Of a stretch of 64,000 nt of DNA, positions 1 to 8,829 are shown piece by piece (position 1 is the first letter of the stretch; the number at the start of each line of letters is the position of its first letter). The DNA is from CAVQXR01 sp046330455 (GTDB taxonomy: Bacteria > Actinomycetota > Thermoleophilia > Gaiellales > Gaiellaceae). The stretch covers positions 372,001 to 436,000 of the forward strand of contig JAXLSU010000001.1 in the NCBI GenBank assembly GCA_046330455.1, in the 5' to 3' direction. The position numbers and the translations under genes were made by a program. The notes beneath the pieces were generated by a model. The model saw nothing but the letters and a program-made list of their open reading frames with translations, did not search any database and had not been told where the DNA came from.

Positions 1-344
1 TCAAGCAGACCGAGGATGTCACCGAGGTGATCGTCTCTGCGCCGCCGAGCGGGCTCTGGGAGATGCGCGGCGAACGGCCGGAGTTCGTCGGCCCCGTCAC
101 GACCTGGCACACGGTCGGGCACGAGGACGAGGCGTTCTACCTCCGCGTCTACGGAGCCGGGGAGTACCGGTACAAGGGGGCCGATCTCGGTGTCATCGTC
201 ACGCGCGGGCGGATGCAGACGGACGACCGTCGCCTGACCGACCGGGCTCGTCGCTGGGCCGAGGGGATCACGGCGCGCTTCTCCGGCCGGGCCGTCGAGG
301 AGCTCCCGCCGGTGCCGGAGCCCCTGTTCACGAAGTGGTTCTAG
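1..344 (+). CDS. Hypothetical protein, C-terminal part
   Basis: The frame is open from the left edge of the window (codons begin at base 3) to a TAG at 342-344, so the true start lies upstream; the in-frame GTG at 27 is probably internal. The visible 114 residues contain no motif I recognise. They are mixed alpha/beta in character, with a Trp-His pair (TTWHTVGHEDEAF) near residue 35 and an Arg-rich helix before a Pro-rich tail ending PLFTKWF. No membrane segment or signal is visible in this part. Function unknown. Confidence 0.6.
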   Translation, partial: KQTEDVTEVIVSAPPSGLWEMRGERPEFVGPVTTWHTVGHEDEAFYLRVYGAGEYRYKGADLGVIVTRGRMQTDDRRLTDRARRWAEGITARFSGRAVEELPPVPEPLFTKWF

Positions 345-421
345 CGATCCGGCCGTCTCGTACCTGACAGCGCCGCGCGTACCCGTCGGGTACCGGCCGC
401 AGATGACCGAAGGAGAGGTCG

Positions 422-1471
422 ATGAAGCTCAGCTACGCATCGCTGCCAGACCACCCCGTCGCCGAGATCGTCGACACGATCGCGCTCGCCGACGAGCTCG
501 GCTTCTATGGCGCGTACATGGCCGACGAGACCTACCACAAGGACGGCTGGCTGATCGCGTCGGTGGCCGCGACCCGGACGACGAGGATCCGACTCGGGCC
601 GTGCGTGACCCACGTGATCCTCAAGGAGCCCACGATCCTCGCCCACACGATCGCGACGCTCGACGAGCTGTCGAACGGCCGGGCCGAGGCCGTCTTCTCG
701 CTGGGGAACATCGCGATGCTCGAGCAGTACCACGTCGACTGGAGGACCGGCGGCCAGCTCAGGCGCCTGCGTGAGGCCCACCACGTGCTGCGAACGATGC
801 TCGACGAGGGCAAGATCGATTTCGAGGGCGAGTTCTACCGGTACACGGGCCTATTCACGTCGGCGCGGCCGGTTCAGGAGCACGTGCCGCTGAAGCTCGG
901 CGCGATGCGCGGCCCGAGGTCGTTCGAGCTCGCCGGCGAGATCTCCGACGGCATGCACCAGGCGCTCGCGTACTCGAAGGAGGCGATGAGCTACGCGAGC
1001 GAGCACGTGCTGCTCGGGGCCGCGCGCGCGGGACGCGACGGCTCGGCACTCGACCTCGGCGCGTGGATGGTGACGTCGATCTCCGAGGACGGTGAGGCCG
1101 CGAAGCAGGCGGCGCGCGTCGTCGTCGCCTTCTACATCCCCGCGATGCCGCGCGAGCAGATCGAACGCCACGGGATCGACCCCGAGAGCGTGCAGCCGAT
1201 CATGGACGCCTTCAACGTCGGCGATGTCGAGAAGGCGGTCGGGCTGACGACGATGGAGCTGACCGAGAAGCTCTCGCTGTCGGGCTCGCCGGAGGAGTGG
1301 ATCGAACGGATCACGGGCGAGGTGATCCCGAGCGGCTTCGACCACATGATCTGCGCCCCGATCGACCCCTACCTCGTCGAGGCCTGGTCGGGCATCGAGG
1401 TCGGGGGCGTTCCGAGCCAGCAGGGCCAGCTGCGCCTGATCCACGACCGGGTGATGCCGGAGGTCGGGTAG
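422..1471 (+). CDS. LLM-class flavin-dependent oxidoreductase (luciferase-like)
   Basis: A 349-aa protein of the bacterial luciferase / N5,N10-methylene-tetrahydromethanopterin reductase superfamily, a TIM barrel using FMN or F420. The N terminus MKLSYASLPDHP, the ADELGFYGAYMADE segment near residue 28 and the conserved LSNGRAEAVFSLGN region near residue 84 follow the family pattern, and the length is typical. The ATG is preceded by a good ribosome site (GGAGAGG, 413-419). Family knowledge suggests an F420-linked oxidation or reduction of a small organic substrate, but neither cofactor nor substrate can be read from the sequence. It stands alone, convergent with the next gene. Confidence 0.9.
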   Translation: MKLSYASLPDHPVAEIVDTIALADELGFYGAYMADETYHKDGWLIASVAATRTTRIRLGPCVTHVILKEPTILAHTIATLDELSNGRAEAVFSLGNIAMLEQYHVDWRTGGQLRRLREAHHVLRTMLDEGKIDFEGEFYRYTGLFTSARPVQEHVPLKLGAMRGPRSFELAGEISDGMHQALAYSKEAMSYASEHVLLGAARAGRDGSALDLGAWMVTSISEDGEAAKQAARVVVAFYIPAMPREQIERHGIDPESVQPIMDAFNVGDVEKAVGLTTMELTEKLSLSGSPEEWIERITGEVIPSGFDHMICAPIDPYLVEAWSGIEVGGVPSQQGQLRLIHDRVMPEVG

Positions 1472-1492
1472 AGCGGCCGTCCGGGAGGCGGG

Positions 1493-1855
1493 CTACGACC
1501 AGCTCAGCGTCGTCGACGCGAAGAACAGGGCCAGTGCGACGATCCCGACGATCGTCGAGGCCGCGATCGACACCGTCATCGCCCCGAACGTCCGTCGGCG
1601 CGAGACGCCGCCGATCGACAGCGCGACGACGCTGCACCCGGCGCCGAGCAGGCCGAGCACGAAGCCGAGCCCGAGCACGACCGGCCACGGCCCGAGCCCG
1701 TCCTCCGGGCCGAGCGCTGCGCGGCCGAGCCCGAGCCAGGCGCACAGCCCGAGGCAGACGAGGGTGAGCGACAGCCACGCGAGCAGGCGGCTGAGCTGGG
1801 CGATCCGCCGCGGCACGTTGTTCAGCGGCTGGGACGTTCGTCGCTCGGGAAGCAT
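1493..1855 (-). CDS. Small hypothetical membrane protein
   Basis: A 120-aa protein with three predicted transmembrane segments at about residues 22-43, 56-81 and 92-115, separated by short charged loops (GRAALGPEDG, GGVSRRRTF). The open frame extends further upstream, but the added residues are Arg-rich antisense to the phytase. The ATG at 1855 is preceded by AAGGACAAGGTGAG, which I take as the ribosome site. It lies 83 bp downstream of the phytase on the same strand. No family recognised. Confidence 0.6.
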   Translation of the reverse strand: MLPERRTSQPLNNVPRRIAQLSRLLAWLSLTLVCLGLCAWLGLGRAALGPEDGLGPWPVVLGLGFVLGLLGAGCSVVALSIGGVSRRRTFGAMTVSIAASTIVGIVALALFFASTTLSWS

Positions 1856-1938
1856 CTCACCTTGTCCTTCGGCAGGATCGGCCCGTCGGTCATCCCGAAT
1901 CCGGGGGATCTCCTCGCGGCGGCGGGAAGACCCGCGGG

Positions 1939-3000
1939 TCAGTCGAGGATGCGCTCGAGACGGACGAGCTTGAAGTTCTGGTTGGCGTCGTCGTTGTCCC
2001 CGTCCTGGGCAACGAACAGGCCCGACGGGAACCCGGGCCCGAGCGACGCCGTCGTGACCTCGATGCCGTCCGTGTCCTCGACGTCGTCGATACCTGCGCC
2101 GGCGCCGATCCGGAACCTCTGGACGAAGGCGTTCGCACCTTCCCGGCGGTAGACGACGAAGGAGTCGTCGCCCTGGCTCGAGGCGAGGAGGTAGCCGGTC
2201 CCGCCGGCCTCGTACGCGATCGCGAGACCCTCGACGTCCGCGATCAGGTGCCCCCGTCCCTCCGTCCCGTCGACGAGCCGGCGGGAGCGCCCGTCGCCGG
2301 GCTCCGCGCCGTACTTCCAGATCCCCGTCGACTCCTCCGCAACGTAGAGATGGCCGAGGTCGTCGTCGGCGACGCAGCCCTCCACCTGGGAGCCGGCGTC
2401 GAACCGGCGAGCTCGCTCGGCGGCGATCGCCTGCCCTCTCCTTCGCAGTCGCCACTGCTCGACCTCGCCGCGCTCGCTCGTGACGAAGACGTAGTAGCGG
2501 CCGGCGGGGCTGCGGTACATGCAGAGCCCGTAGACGTCGACCCCGGCCTCGATCCGCGGCCCGCCGATCCGGACGAGCCGCCGGGTCGCAGGGTCGACCC
2601 GGAACAGCTCGATGACGTCCCGGGCCCGATCGTCGGCGGCGACGAGCGTGACCTTCCGCCCGCCGAGCCGGAAGCCGCGGCGCAGGTCGACGTTGTTCAT
2701 CCGGCCGCCGCTCAGGTACTGGAGCTCCCGCCCGGACAGGTCGTACACGGCGAGCCCGCCTCGCTTGTCCGTACCGATCACGGTGCTCCGGGCCGGGTCG
2801 TTGCGGTACACCCAGATCGCGGGATCGTCGGCCGCGTCACCGGCGTTCGGTACGGGCGTCGTCTCGACGTTCGGAACGACGACCCGGGGACCGCCCGTCC
2901 CGCCCGCGGGAACTCCCAGGACGTTGCCCGGGAGGCTCGCGGCGACGATCAGCCCGGCGATGACCGGCAGAGCTCGCCGTGTGGGGACGACGGCGTGCAT
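1939..3000 (-). CDS. Secreted beta-propeller 3-phytase
   Basis: A 353-aa beta-propeller (BPP) phytase, predicted to release phosphate from phytate using calcium. The start MHAVVPTRRALPVIAG leads a hydrophobic signal peptide of about 30 residues, so it is exported. Family hallmarks are visible: DAADDPAIWV near residue 55, TVIGTDKRGGLAVYDL near 72, VYGLCMY, EESTGIWKY near 205, LIADVEGLAIAY, and the C-terminal GDNDDANQNFKLVRL. Acidic residues in these blades are the known calcium and phosphate ligands. Divergent from the molybdenum hydroxylase operon. The start at 3000 is supported by a TACCCT element 7 nt upstream. Confidence 0.88.
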   Translation of the reverse strand: MHAVVPTRRALPVIAGLIVAASLPGNVLGVPAGGTGGPRVVVPNVETTPVPNAGDAADDPAIWVYRNDPARSTVIGTDKRGGLAVYDLSGRELQYLSGGRMNNVDLRRGFRLGGRKVTLVAADDRARDVIELFRVDPATRRLVRIGGPRIEAGVDVYGLCMYRSPAGRYYVFVTSERGEVEQWRLRRRGQAIAAERARRFDAGSQVEGCVADDDLGHLYVAEESTGIWKYGAEPGDGRSRRLVDGTEGRGHLIADVEGLAIAYEAGGTGYLLASSQGDDSFVVYRREGANAFVQRFRIGAGAGIDDVEDTDGIEVTTASLGPGFPSGLFVAQDGDNDDANQNFKLVRLERILD

Positions 3001-3007
3001 CCTCCCA

Positions 3008-3013
3008 AGGGTA
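3008..3013 (-). promoter_or_regulatory. -10 element of the phytase gene
   Basis: TACCCT ends 7 nt before the ATG at 3000. The intervening TGGGAGG could also act as a ribosome site, so transcription may be leaderless or nearly so. Confidence 0.4.
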
Positions 3014-3044
3014 GGGGCAACGGGACTGTCGCGCGGGCGGACAC

Positions 3045-3073
3045 TTGCCGCACGGCGGCCGGAGCCGTAGGCT
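3045..3073 (+). promoter_or_regulatory. Sigma-70-type promoter of the hydroxylase operon
   Basis: TTGCCG (3045-3050), a 17-bp spacer and TAGGCT (3068-3073). A start site near 3080 would give a leader of about 33 nt that carries GGGAGG before the GTG at 3113, unlike the leaderless promoters elsewhere in the window. Confidence 0.55.
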
Positions 3074-3112
3074 GGGCGCCTTGAGGGCAACGACAGAGGG
3101 AGGTGGCGGCTC

Positions 3113-3958
3113 GTGAAGCCCGCTCCGTTCAGGTACGTCGCCGCCGAGACCGTCGACGAGGTCGTTGCGGCTCTCGCCGAGCACGGCGACGAGGCGAAGG
3201 TGCTGGCCGGCGGCCAGAGCCTCGTGCCGCTCATGAACCTGCGCCTGGCCGTTCCCGGCGTGCTCGTGGACGTGAATCGCGTCGCGGAGCTCGGGGGGAT
3301 CTCGGTGAATGGCACCGTCGAGGTCGGGGCGGTCACGCGCCAGGCGGCGCTCGAGCGCTCCGTCGAGGCGCAGGCCGCGGCGCCGCTCACGGGAGATGCG
3401 CTGCGTCATGTCGCCTTTCCGGGCGTACGGAGCCGCGGCACGGTGGGCGGCTCCATCGCCCATGCCGACCCCGCGTCCGAGCTGTGCGCGGTCCTCCTCG
3501 CGCTGGGCGGCGAGGTCGTTGCCCGCGGCCCGTCGGGCGTGCGGACGATCGCGGCTGACGACCTGTTCGTCACCTATTTCACGACCGCGCTCGCCCCGGA
3601 CGAGGTGCTCACGCACGTCCGCTTCCCGAAGGCCGACCGGACCGGCTTCGCCGAGGTCTCGCGAAAGAGCGGCGACTTCGCGCTCGCCGGCGCCGCCGTT
3701 GCGTTGACGATGAGCGGCGATGTCGTCGGATCGGCCCGGATCGCGCTGTTCGGTGTCGCCGACCGGCCGGTTCGTGCGACCGGTGCGGAGCAGGCGCTCG
3801 CCGGCCGCGTGCCGGCCGACGCTGCCGCAGACGCGGGCCGGGCGGCATCGCAGGAGCTCGAGGCGAAGTCCGACGGGCACGCCTCGGCCGGGTATCGCAG
3901 GCAGGTCGTCGGCGTCGTCGTCCGACGCGCACTCGAGCAGGCTGGAGGTGGGAGCTGA
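3113..3958 (+). CDS. FAD-binding subunit of a molybdenum hydroxylase (CoxM-like)
   Basis: A 281-aa medium subunit of the xanthine dehydrogenase/CO dehydrogenase family, which passes electrons from the 2Fe-2S subunit to FAD. The FAD-binding loops are visible: AKVLAGGQSLVPLMNLRL (near residue 32) and RSRGTVGGSIAHADPASE (near residue 105), followed by the CO dehydrogenase flavoprotein C-terminal domain. The GTG start is preceded by GAGGGAGG. It is the first gene of the M-S-L operon, overlapping the small subunit by one base (TGATG). Confidence 0.93.
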   Translation: MKPAPFRYVAAETVDEVVAALAEHGDEAKVLAGGQSLVPLMNLRLAVPGVLVDVNRVAELGGISVNGTVEVGAVTRQAALERSVEAQAAAPLTGDALRHVAFPGVRSRGTVGGSIAHADPASELCAVLLALGGEVVARGPSGVRTIAADDLFVTYFTTALAPDEVLTHVRFPKADRTGFAEVSRKSGDFALAGAAVALTMSGDVVGSARIALFGVADRPVRATGAEQALAGRVPADAAADAGRAASQELEAKSDGHASAGYRRQVVGVVVRRALEQAGGGS

Positions 3959-4452
3959 TGGCAAGTGTCGTCGAGGGCGAGCTCGTCGTTCGCCTCACGG
4001 TCAACGGCGAGGAGCGCCGCGGGATCGCGGAGCCGCGCACCCTGCTGTCCGACTTCCTGCGCGGCGAGCTCGGGCTGACCGGCACGCACGTCGCCTGCGA
4101 GCAGGGCGTCTGCGGCTCCTGCACCATCCGCGTCGACGGCGAGCTCGTCCGCTCGTGCCTTCTGTTCGCCGTCCAGGCCCAGGGGGCGAGCCTCGAGACC
4201 GTCGAGGGTCTCGCCGGTCCCGAGGAGCTGCACCCGGTCCAGCAGGCCTTCCACGAGAAGCACGGCCTCCAGTGCGGCTTCTGCACCCCCGGGCTCCTGC
4301 TCGCCACCGTCGATCTGCTCGAGCGCAACCCGAGCCCGAGCGAGGCCGAGATCCGTGCGTCCCTGGCGGGCAACGTCTGCCGCTGCACCGGCTACGTCGG
4401 CATCGTCGAGGCCGTCCAGGAAGCCGCCCGCAAGCTCGGAGGAGGGAACTGA
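3958..4452 (+). CDS. 2Fe-2S subunit of a molybdenum hydroxylase (CoxS-like)
   Basis: A 164-aa small subunit carrying two [2Fe-2S] clusters. The plant-type ferredoxin cluster is marked by CEQGVCGSC plus the later Cys in VRSCLLF (residues about 45-65), and the C-terminal cluster by CGFCTPG near residue 103 and CRCTGY near residue 143. It should relay electrons from the molybdopterin subunit to the FAD subunit. Start and stop overlap both neighbours by one base, indicating translational coupling. Confidence 0.95.
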   Translation: MASVVEGELVVRLTVNGEERRGIAEPRTLLSDFLRGELGLTGTHVACEQGVCGSCTIRVDGELVRSCLLFAVQAQGASLETVEGLAGPEELHPVQQAFHEKHGLQCGFCTPGLLLATVDLLERNPSPSEAEIRASLAGNVCRCTGYVGIVEAVQEAARKLGGGN

Positions 4453-6803
4453 TGGCGACGACCGAGAGCGAGCGCCAGCCGTACGTCGGGCAGCGGATCC
4501 TGCGGGTCGAGGACGGCAAGTACCTGCGCGGCACCGGCCAGTTCGTCGACGACATCTCCCTTCCGGGCATGCTCCACGCCGCGTTTCTCCGCAGCCCGTT
4601 CGCTCACGCGAAGGTGACCAGAGTGGACGCGGAGGCGGCGAGGGCGCTTCCCGGCGTCGTCGACGTCATCCTCCCGGCGGACGTCGAGGGCATCGTCTAC
4701 CACACGGCCCTTCCCCGCGAGGAGGTGGTCGACAACAACCGGCCGATCCTGCCGTCCGAGCGGGTCCGTTTCTCCGGCGAGGCAGTCGCCTGCGTCGTCG
4801 CCACGTCGCGCTACGTGGCCGAGGACGCGGCCCAGCTGATCGAGGTCGAGTACGAGCCGCTTCCGGCGGTGATGGACACGGAAGCCTCGCTCGCCCCCGG
4901 GGCTCCCCTGCTCTACGAGGGCTCGGCGTCGAACAACTTCGCGCACATCGAGTTCAAGAACGGCGACGTGGACGGGGCGTTCGCCGCGGCCGACCACGTG
5001 TTCACGAAGACGTTTCACCACGGACGGTTCCACGCCATGCCGCTCGAGGGGCGCGGGGTGCTCGCCGACTGGAACGCCGGCTCGGGCGAGCTGACGATGT
5101 GGACGTCGACCCAGATCCCGCACCTCGTGCGCACGCTGCTCTCGCTGACCCTCGGCATCTCCGAGAAGCAGGTGCGGGTGATCGCTCCCGACGTCGGTGG
5201 CGGCTTCGGGCTCAAGATCCACCTGTACCCCGAGGACGCCCTGGTCGTGCTCGCCTCGAAGCGACTCGGCCGGCCCGTGAAGTGGATCGAGGATCGCTAC
5301 GAGGCGCTCGCAGCCAGCCTGCACGCCAAGGAGGTCGTCTGCGAGCTCTCGATCGCGACGAGGGCCGACGGGACCTTTCTCGCCATGAAGGGACGCTACG
5401 TCGGCGATGCCGGCGCGTACGCCGCGTACCCCTTCACACCGCTCGTCGACCCGCTGTGCGCCGCGGTGATGCTGCCGAGCGTCTACCGACTCGATGCCGT
5501 CCGGTACGAGGTCGATGCGGCCTACACGAACAAGTGCCCGTCGGGCGCCTACCGTGGGGTCGGCTGGACGAGCGGGCAGACGGCGCGCGAGGCCCTGATC
5601 GACGACGTCGCCCGGGCGCTCGGCATGGATCCGCTCGAGCTGCGACTGAAGAACACGATCCCGGACGGCGAGTACGAGTCCGCGACCGGCTGCCGCTACG
5701 ACGGCGGCAGCTTCGCGGCGGCCCAGCGCAAGGCGGCCGAGCTCGTCGACTACGCCGGGTTCAGGGAGCGGCAGCGGGCGGCACGGGCCGAGGGCCGGCA
5801 CCTGGGGATCGGCTTCTCGCCGTTTCTCGAGCCGGGCGGCTGGTCGGGCGACCTCGCGAAGCGAATGGGCTTTCCGTTCGACTACATGGACAGCGCGACG
5901 GTCACCGTCGACCCGACCGGCAACGTCGTCGTCAGCGTCGGCCTCCACTCCCACGGCCAGGCGCACGCCACAACGTTCGCGCAGGTCGTCGCCGACGGGC
6001 TCGGTGTGCCGATCGAGAGCGTGAAGATCGTCGAGGGCGATACCGCCGTCGGCGCCTACGGGTCGGGGACGTTTGGGAGCCGCGGCGCCGTGATCGCGTC
6101 GGGATCGATCGCACGGGCGGTCGAGGAGATCGCCGACAAGCTGAAGCAGATCGGCGCGCTCGCGCTCGAGGTCAGCCCCGAGGACATCGAGCTGAAGGAC
6201 GGCGCCGCCGTCGTGAAGGGTGCTCCCGAGAAGTCGTTCCCGATGATCATGCTCGGTCTCACGGCGCACTTCGGAGCGTTCGTGGGCGGTCGCAGGCCCC
6301 AGGGGCTCGATCCCGTGCTCACGGCAACGCGCTCGTACGAGCCGCCCGAGAGCTACGCGAACGGCTGCTGCGTCGCGATCGTCGAGGTCGATGTCGAGAC
6401 GGGCGTCGTCGGCGTCGAGCGAATCGCGTTCGTCGACGACTGCGGCGTGATGCTCAACCCGATGGTCGTCGAGGGACAGATCATGGGCGCCGTGGCGCAG
6501 GGGATCGGCGGCGCGCTCTACGAGGAGTGCGCCTACGACGACGACGGCAACTTCCTCGCCGGCACGCTGCTCGACTACCTCTACCCGTCGGCGATGGAGA
6601 TCCCGTCGATGGACGTCGAGCACATCGAGACGCCCTCGACGGTCACGGAGGGCGGTGTCAAGGGCGCGGGCGAGGGCGGCACGATCGCGGCGCCGGCCGC
6701 GGTCGTGAACGCCGTCGCGGATGCGCTCGGGGTTTCGATCGACCGCACGCCGCTCGACCCGAACCGCGTGCTCGGGCTCGTTGCGGCGACGGAGCGCGGC
6801 TGA
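4452..6803 (+). CDS. Molybdopterin-binding large subunit, form-II CoxL-like
   Basis: A 783-aa catalytic subunit binding the molybdopterin cytosine dinucleotide cofactor. Cofactor-binding segments such as DVGGGFGLK (near residue 248) and the C-terminal VKGAGEGGTI with the catalytic Glu (near residue 740) are intact. The active-site loop reads AYRGVGW near residue 365. True (form I) CO dehydrogenases carry AYXCSFR and form II proteins AYRGAGR, so this is not a bona fide CO oxidiser by motif. It is better called a xanthine dehydrogenase family hydroxylase of unknown substrate. The downstream cupin may share the pathway. Confidence 0.9.
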   Translation: MATTESERQPYVGQRILRVEDGKYLRGTGQFVDDISLPGMLHAAFLRSPFAHAKVTRVDAEAARALPGVVDVILPADVEGIVYHTALPREEVVDNNRPILPSERVRFSGEAVACVVATSRYVAEDAAQLIEVEYEPLPAVMDTEASLAPGAPLLYEGSASNNFAHIEFKNGDVDGAFAAADHVFTKTFHHGRFHAMPLEGRGVLADWNAGSGELTMWTSTQIPHLVRTLLSLTLGISEKQVRVIAPDVGGGFGLKIHLYPEDALVVLASKRLGRPVKWIEDRYEALAASLHAKEVVCELSIATRADGTFLAMKGRYVGDAGAYAAYPFTPLVDPLCAAVMLPSVYRLDAVRYEVDAAYTNKCPSGAYRGVGWTSGQTAREALIDDVARALGMDPLELRLKNTIPDGEYESATGCRYDGGSFAAAQRKAAELVDYAGFRERQRAARAEGRHLGIGFSPFLEPGGWSGDLAKRMGFPFDYMDSATVTVDPTGNVVVSVGLHSHGQAHATTFAQVVADGLGVPIESVKIVEGDTAVGAYGSGTFGSRGAVIASGSIARAVEEIADKLKQIGALALEVSPEDIELKDGAAVVKGAPEKSFPMIMLGLTAHFGAFVGGRRPQGLDPVLTATRSYEPPESYANGCCVAIVEVDVETGVVGVERIAFVDDCGVMLNPMVVEGQIMGAVAQGIGGALYEECAYDDDGNFLAGTLLDYLYPSAMEIPSMDVEHIETPSTVTEGGVKGAGEGGTIAAPAAVVNAVADALGVSIDRTPLDPNRVLGLVAATERG

Positions 6804-6807
6804 GTTG

Positions 6808-7341
6808 GTGCCCAGGACGCCGTTGCGTGAAGGGGAGCACGGGCTCGTTCCGGAGGGCGAGGGCTGGTTCGTCGTCAACGCCCGCGAGGCGGAGTGGCGC
6901 GAGAGCCCGGACTTCGGACGCTTCTGCGGCTTCGAGGGCGAGGCGCGATTCCCGCAGTACGGGGTCAACATCCACGTTCTCGCCCAGGGGAAGCCGAACT
7001 GCATGTACCACGGCGAGAACGAGCAGGAGGACTTCCTCGTCCTCTCGGGTGAGTGCCTGCTCCTGATCGAGGGGGAGGAGCGGCGCCTGCGTGCCTGGGA
7101 CTTCGTGCACTGCCCGGCGTGGACCGAGCATGTGTTCGTCGGGACGAGCGCGGAGCCCTGCGCGATCCTGATGATCGGTACCCGTAACCCCGGATCGGGC
7201 GTTCGCTACCCGCGAAGCGAGCTGGCCCTGCGCCACCGGGCCGGAGTGGAGCAGGAGACCGCCTCGCCCGCGGAGGCCTATGCGGGGAGCGGCGAGGAGC
7301 GACCGATCGCCTACCGGGCAGGTGACCTGCCGGGCGGCTGA
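6808..7341 (+). CDS. Cupin-domain protein
   Basis: A 177-aa protein with one central cupin fold. GENEQEDFLVLSGECLLLIE near residue 68 and the second motif DFVHCPAWTEHVFVG near residue 104 follow the usual pattern, giving candidate metal-binding His and Glu residues. The GTG at 6808 was chosen; a TTG at 6805 is equally possible. It begins 4 nt after the large hydroxylase subunit and probably belongs to that operon, perhaps handling its substrate or product (inference). Confidence 0.8.
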   Translation: MPRTPLREGEHGLVPEGEGWFVVNAREAEWRESPDFGRFCGFEGEARFPQYGVNIHVLAQGKPNCMYHGENEQEDFLVLSGECLLLIEGEERRLRAWDFVHCPAWTEHVFVGTSAEPCAILMIGTRNPGSGVRYPRSELALRHRAGVEQETASPAEAYAGSGEERPIAYRAGDLPGG

Positions 7342-7348
7342 CTCGGAG

Positions 7349-7398
7349 GTAGGGGCGGCACCTCGTGCCGCCCGGGCCGGATGAGATCCGGCCCCTAC
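7349..7398. repeat. Palindromic intergenic element, copy 1
   Basis: Outer arms GTAGGGGC (7349-7356) and GCCCCTAC (7391-7398) enclose two further hairpins: GGCGGCAC-ctc-GTGCCGCC and GGGCCGGAT-gag-ATCCGGCCC. It lies between convergent genes, so it may also terminate transcription from both sides. Related hairpins occur at 7465-7515, 43826-43850 and 51779-51803. Confidence 0.7.
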
Positions 7399-7464
7399 GT
7401 GGTCGGGCGGTGCGGTTGGTGGGTCCCGCGGGTCGGCGCGCGTCCGGGCCTTCAGGGTTGGGAT

Positions 7465-7515
7465 GTAGGGGCGGGCGTCTGATGCCGCCCGGACCGGATG
7501 AGATCCGGCCCCTAC
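7465..7515. repeat. Palindromic intergenic element, copy 2
   Basis: A second copy in the same orientation, starting 116 bp after the first, with the same outer arms and the same CCGGAT-gag-ATCCGG hairpin. The P450 stop codon (7512-7514) lies inside its right arm, so the element arrived at, or was co-opted as, the 3' end of that gene. Confidence 0.7.
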
Positions 7516-8780
7516 GAGGCGAGGTGCACCCGAACGGGCAGCTTCCTGAGCCCGTTCGTGAAGTTCGAGCGGAGACGGATCGGCGGCCCGGTGAGCTCGA
7601 TGCGCTCGACCCGGTCGAGGAGCTCCTCGAGCAGCACGGTGATCTCGAGGCGGGCGAGATACGCCCCGAGGCAGAAGTGCGGGCCGACGCGGCCGAAGGT
7701 CGCGTGGTCGTTCGGCTCCCGCGTGATCTCGAATCGGTGCGGGTCGGGAAAGACGTCCGGGTCGCGGTTCGCCGAGCCGAACCAGACGACGACGCGGTCG
7801 CCGCGGGAGATCCGCTGGCCGCCCAGCTCGGTGTCGTGCGTCGCGGTACGCCGGAAGTGCCAGACGGGCCCGGCGATGCGGAGCATCTCCTCGACGGCGC
7901 CGGGCACGAGGGAGCGATCCTCCCGCAGCCTCTGCCAGTGCTCCGGGTGCCGGGCCAGCGCCAGCATCCCGAGCGAGATGCCCTGGCGGGTCGTCTCGTT
8001 CCCGGCGACGACGAAGATCGCGAACGTGTTGTCGAGGTCGCGAGCGGAGAGCGGGCACCCGTCGATCTCGGCGTTGCCGATCAGCGAGAGCACGTCGTCC
8101 TGCGGGCTCGCCCGCCGGGCCGCCCAGTACTCGCGGCCGAGCTCGCAGAGCTCACGGGCCCACGGGCTGCCGAACGGGAGGTACCGGTCCTCCTCCTGCT
8201 CGCCGCTGAACGCGAGCTCGCCGACGTACTCGGGCTCGGTATCGACGAGCATCCGGTCGCCGAGCCAGATCAGGCGGGGGAGGTGCTCGTCGGCGAGCCC
8301 GAGGATCCGTCCCAGCACGCGAATCGGGATCGGCGCGGCAAGCTCGTGCACGAGGTCGAACTCGCGAAGCGGCAGCGCCTCGTCGAGCACCTCGGTGACG
8401 AGCTCGCGCAGCCACGGCTCGTACCGCTTGACGGCCCTCGGGGTGAAATGCGCCGCGAAGATCCGCCGGAACTGCGTGTGTCGCGGGGGGTCGGTCTCCA
8501 TGAAGTTGCGGCGAGCGGCGAGCACGTCCTCCGGGAGCGGCCCGATCGTTGCCGCACCGCCGAGCTCGGAGGAGAACGTCTCCCAGTCGCGCAGCACGTC
8601 GAGCACGTCCTCGTAGCCGGTGATCACCCAGAAGCCCGGGCCGTCCGGCTCGCGGTGACGAAACACCGGGGCCTCTCTGCGAAGCAGCTCGAAGACCTCC
8701 CACGGCTCGTGGTCGGCGAACAGGTCGTGGTCGAGCAGGTCGACGTCGTCGAGCGTCAGCGGTCCCTGCGTCGCGGCCAT
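7512..8780 (-). CDS. Cytochrome P450
   Basis: A 422-aa soluble bacterial P450. The I-helix oxygen-binding motif AGNETTR lies near residue 257, the K-helix EEMLR near 298, and the heme loop FGRVGPHFCLGAYLAR near 362 with the axial Cys. The loop has the extra residue typical of the CYP125/CYP142/CYP124 type (FGGGGPHFCLG), families that hydroxylate sterol side chains and branched lipids; the real substrate is unknown. It has its own TACGAT element 6 nt before the ATG and lies 49 bp after the aminotransferase. No ferredoxin or reductase partner is adjacent. Confidence 0.93.
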   Translation of the reverse strand: MAATQGPLTLDDVDLLDHDLFADHEPWEVFELLRREAPVFRHREPDGPGFWVITGYEDVLDVLRDWETFSSELGGAATIGPLPEDVLAARRNFMETDPPRHTQFRRIFAAHFTPRAVKRYEPWLRELVTEVLDEALPLREFDLVHELAAPIPIRVLGRILGLADEHLPRLIWLGDRMLVDTEPEYVGELAFSGEQEEDRYLPFGSPWARELCELGREYWAARRASPQDDVLSLIGNAEIDGCPLSARDLDNTFAIFVVAGNETTRQGISLGMLALARHPEHWQRLREDRSLVPGAVEEMLRIAGPVWHFRRTATHDTELGGQRISRGDRVVVWFGSANRDPDVFPDPHRFEITREPNDHATFGRVGPHFCLGAYLARLEITVLLEELLDRVERIELTGPPIRLRSNFTNGLRKLPVRVHLAS

Positions 8781-8786
8781 GACGCC

Positions 8787-8792
8787 ATCGTA
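8787..8792 (-). promoter_or_regulatory. -10 element of the P450 gene
   Basis: TACGAT followed by exactly 6 nt (GGCGTC) and the ATG at 8780, with no Shine-Dalgarno sequence: leaderless signature. Confidence 0.5.
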
Positions 8793-8829
8793 CGAGGACC
8801 GAGCCCGTCGAGGCGGGCCGCCGGCGACC

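Noticed and set aside
1856..2455. Extended start for the 120-aa membrane protein
   Set aside because: The additional residues are Arg/Gly-rich and overlap the phytase coding sequence in another frame.
3113..6803. Aerobic carbon monoxide dehydrogenase (coxMSL)
   Set aside because: Gene order fits, but the large subunit lacks the AYXCSFR form I motif; called a form-II-like hydroxylase instead.
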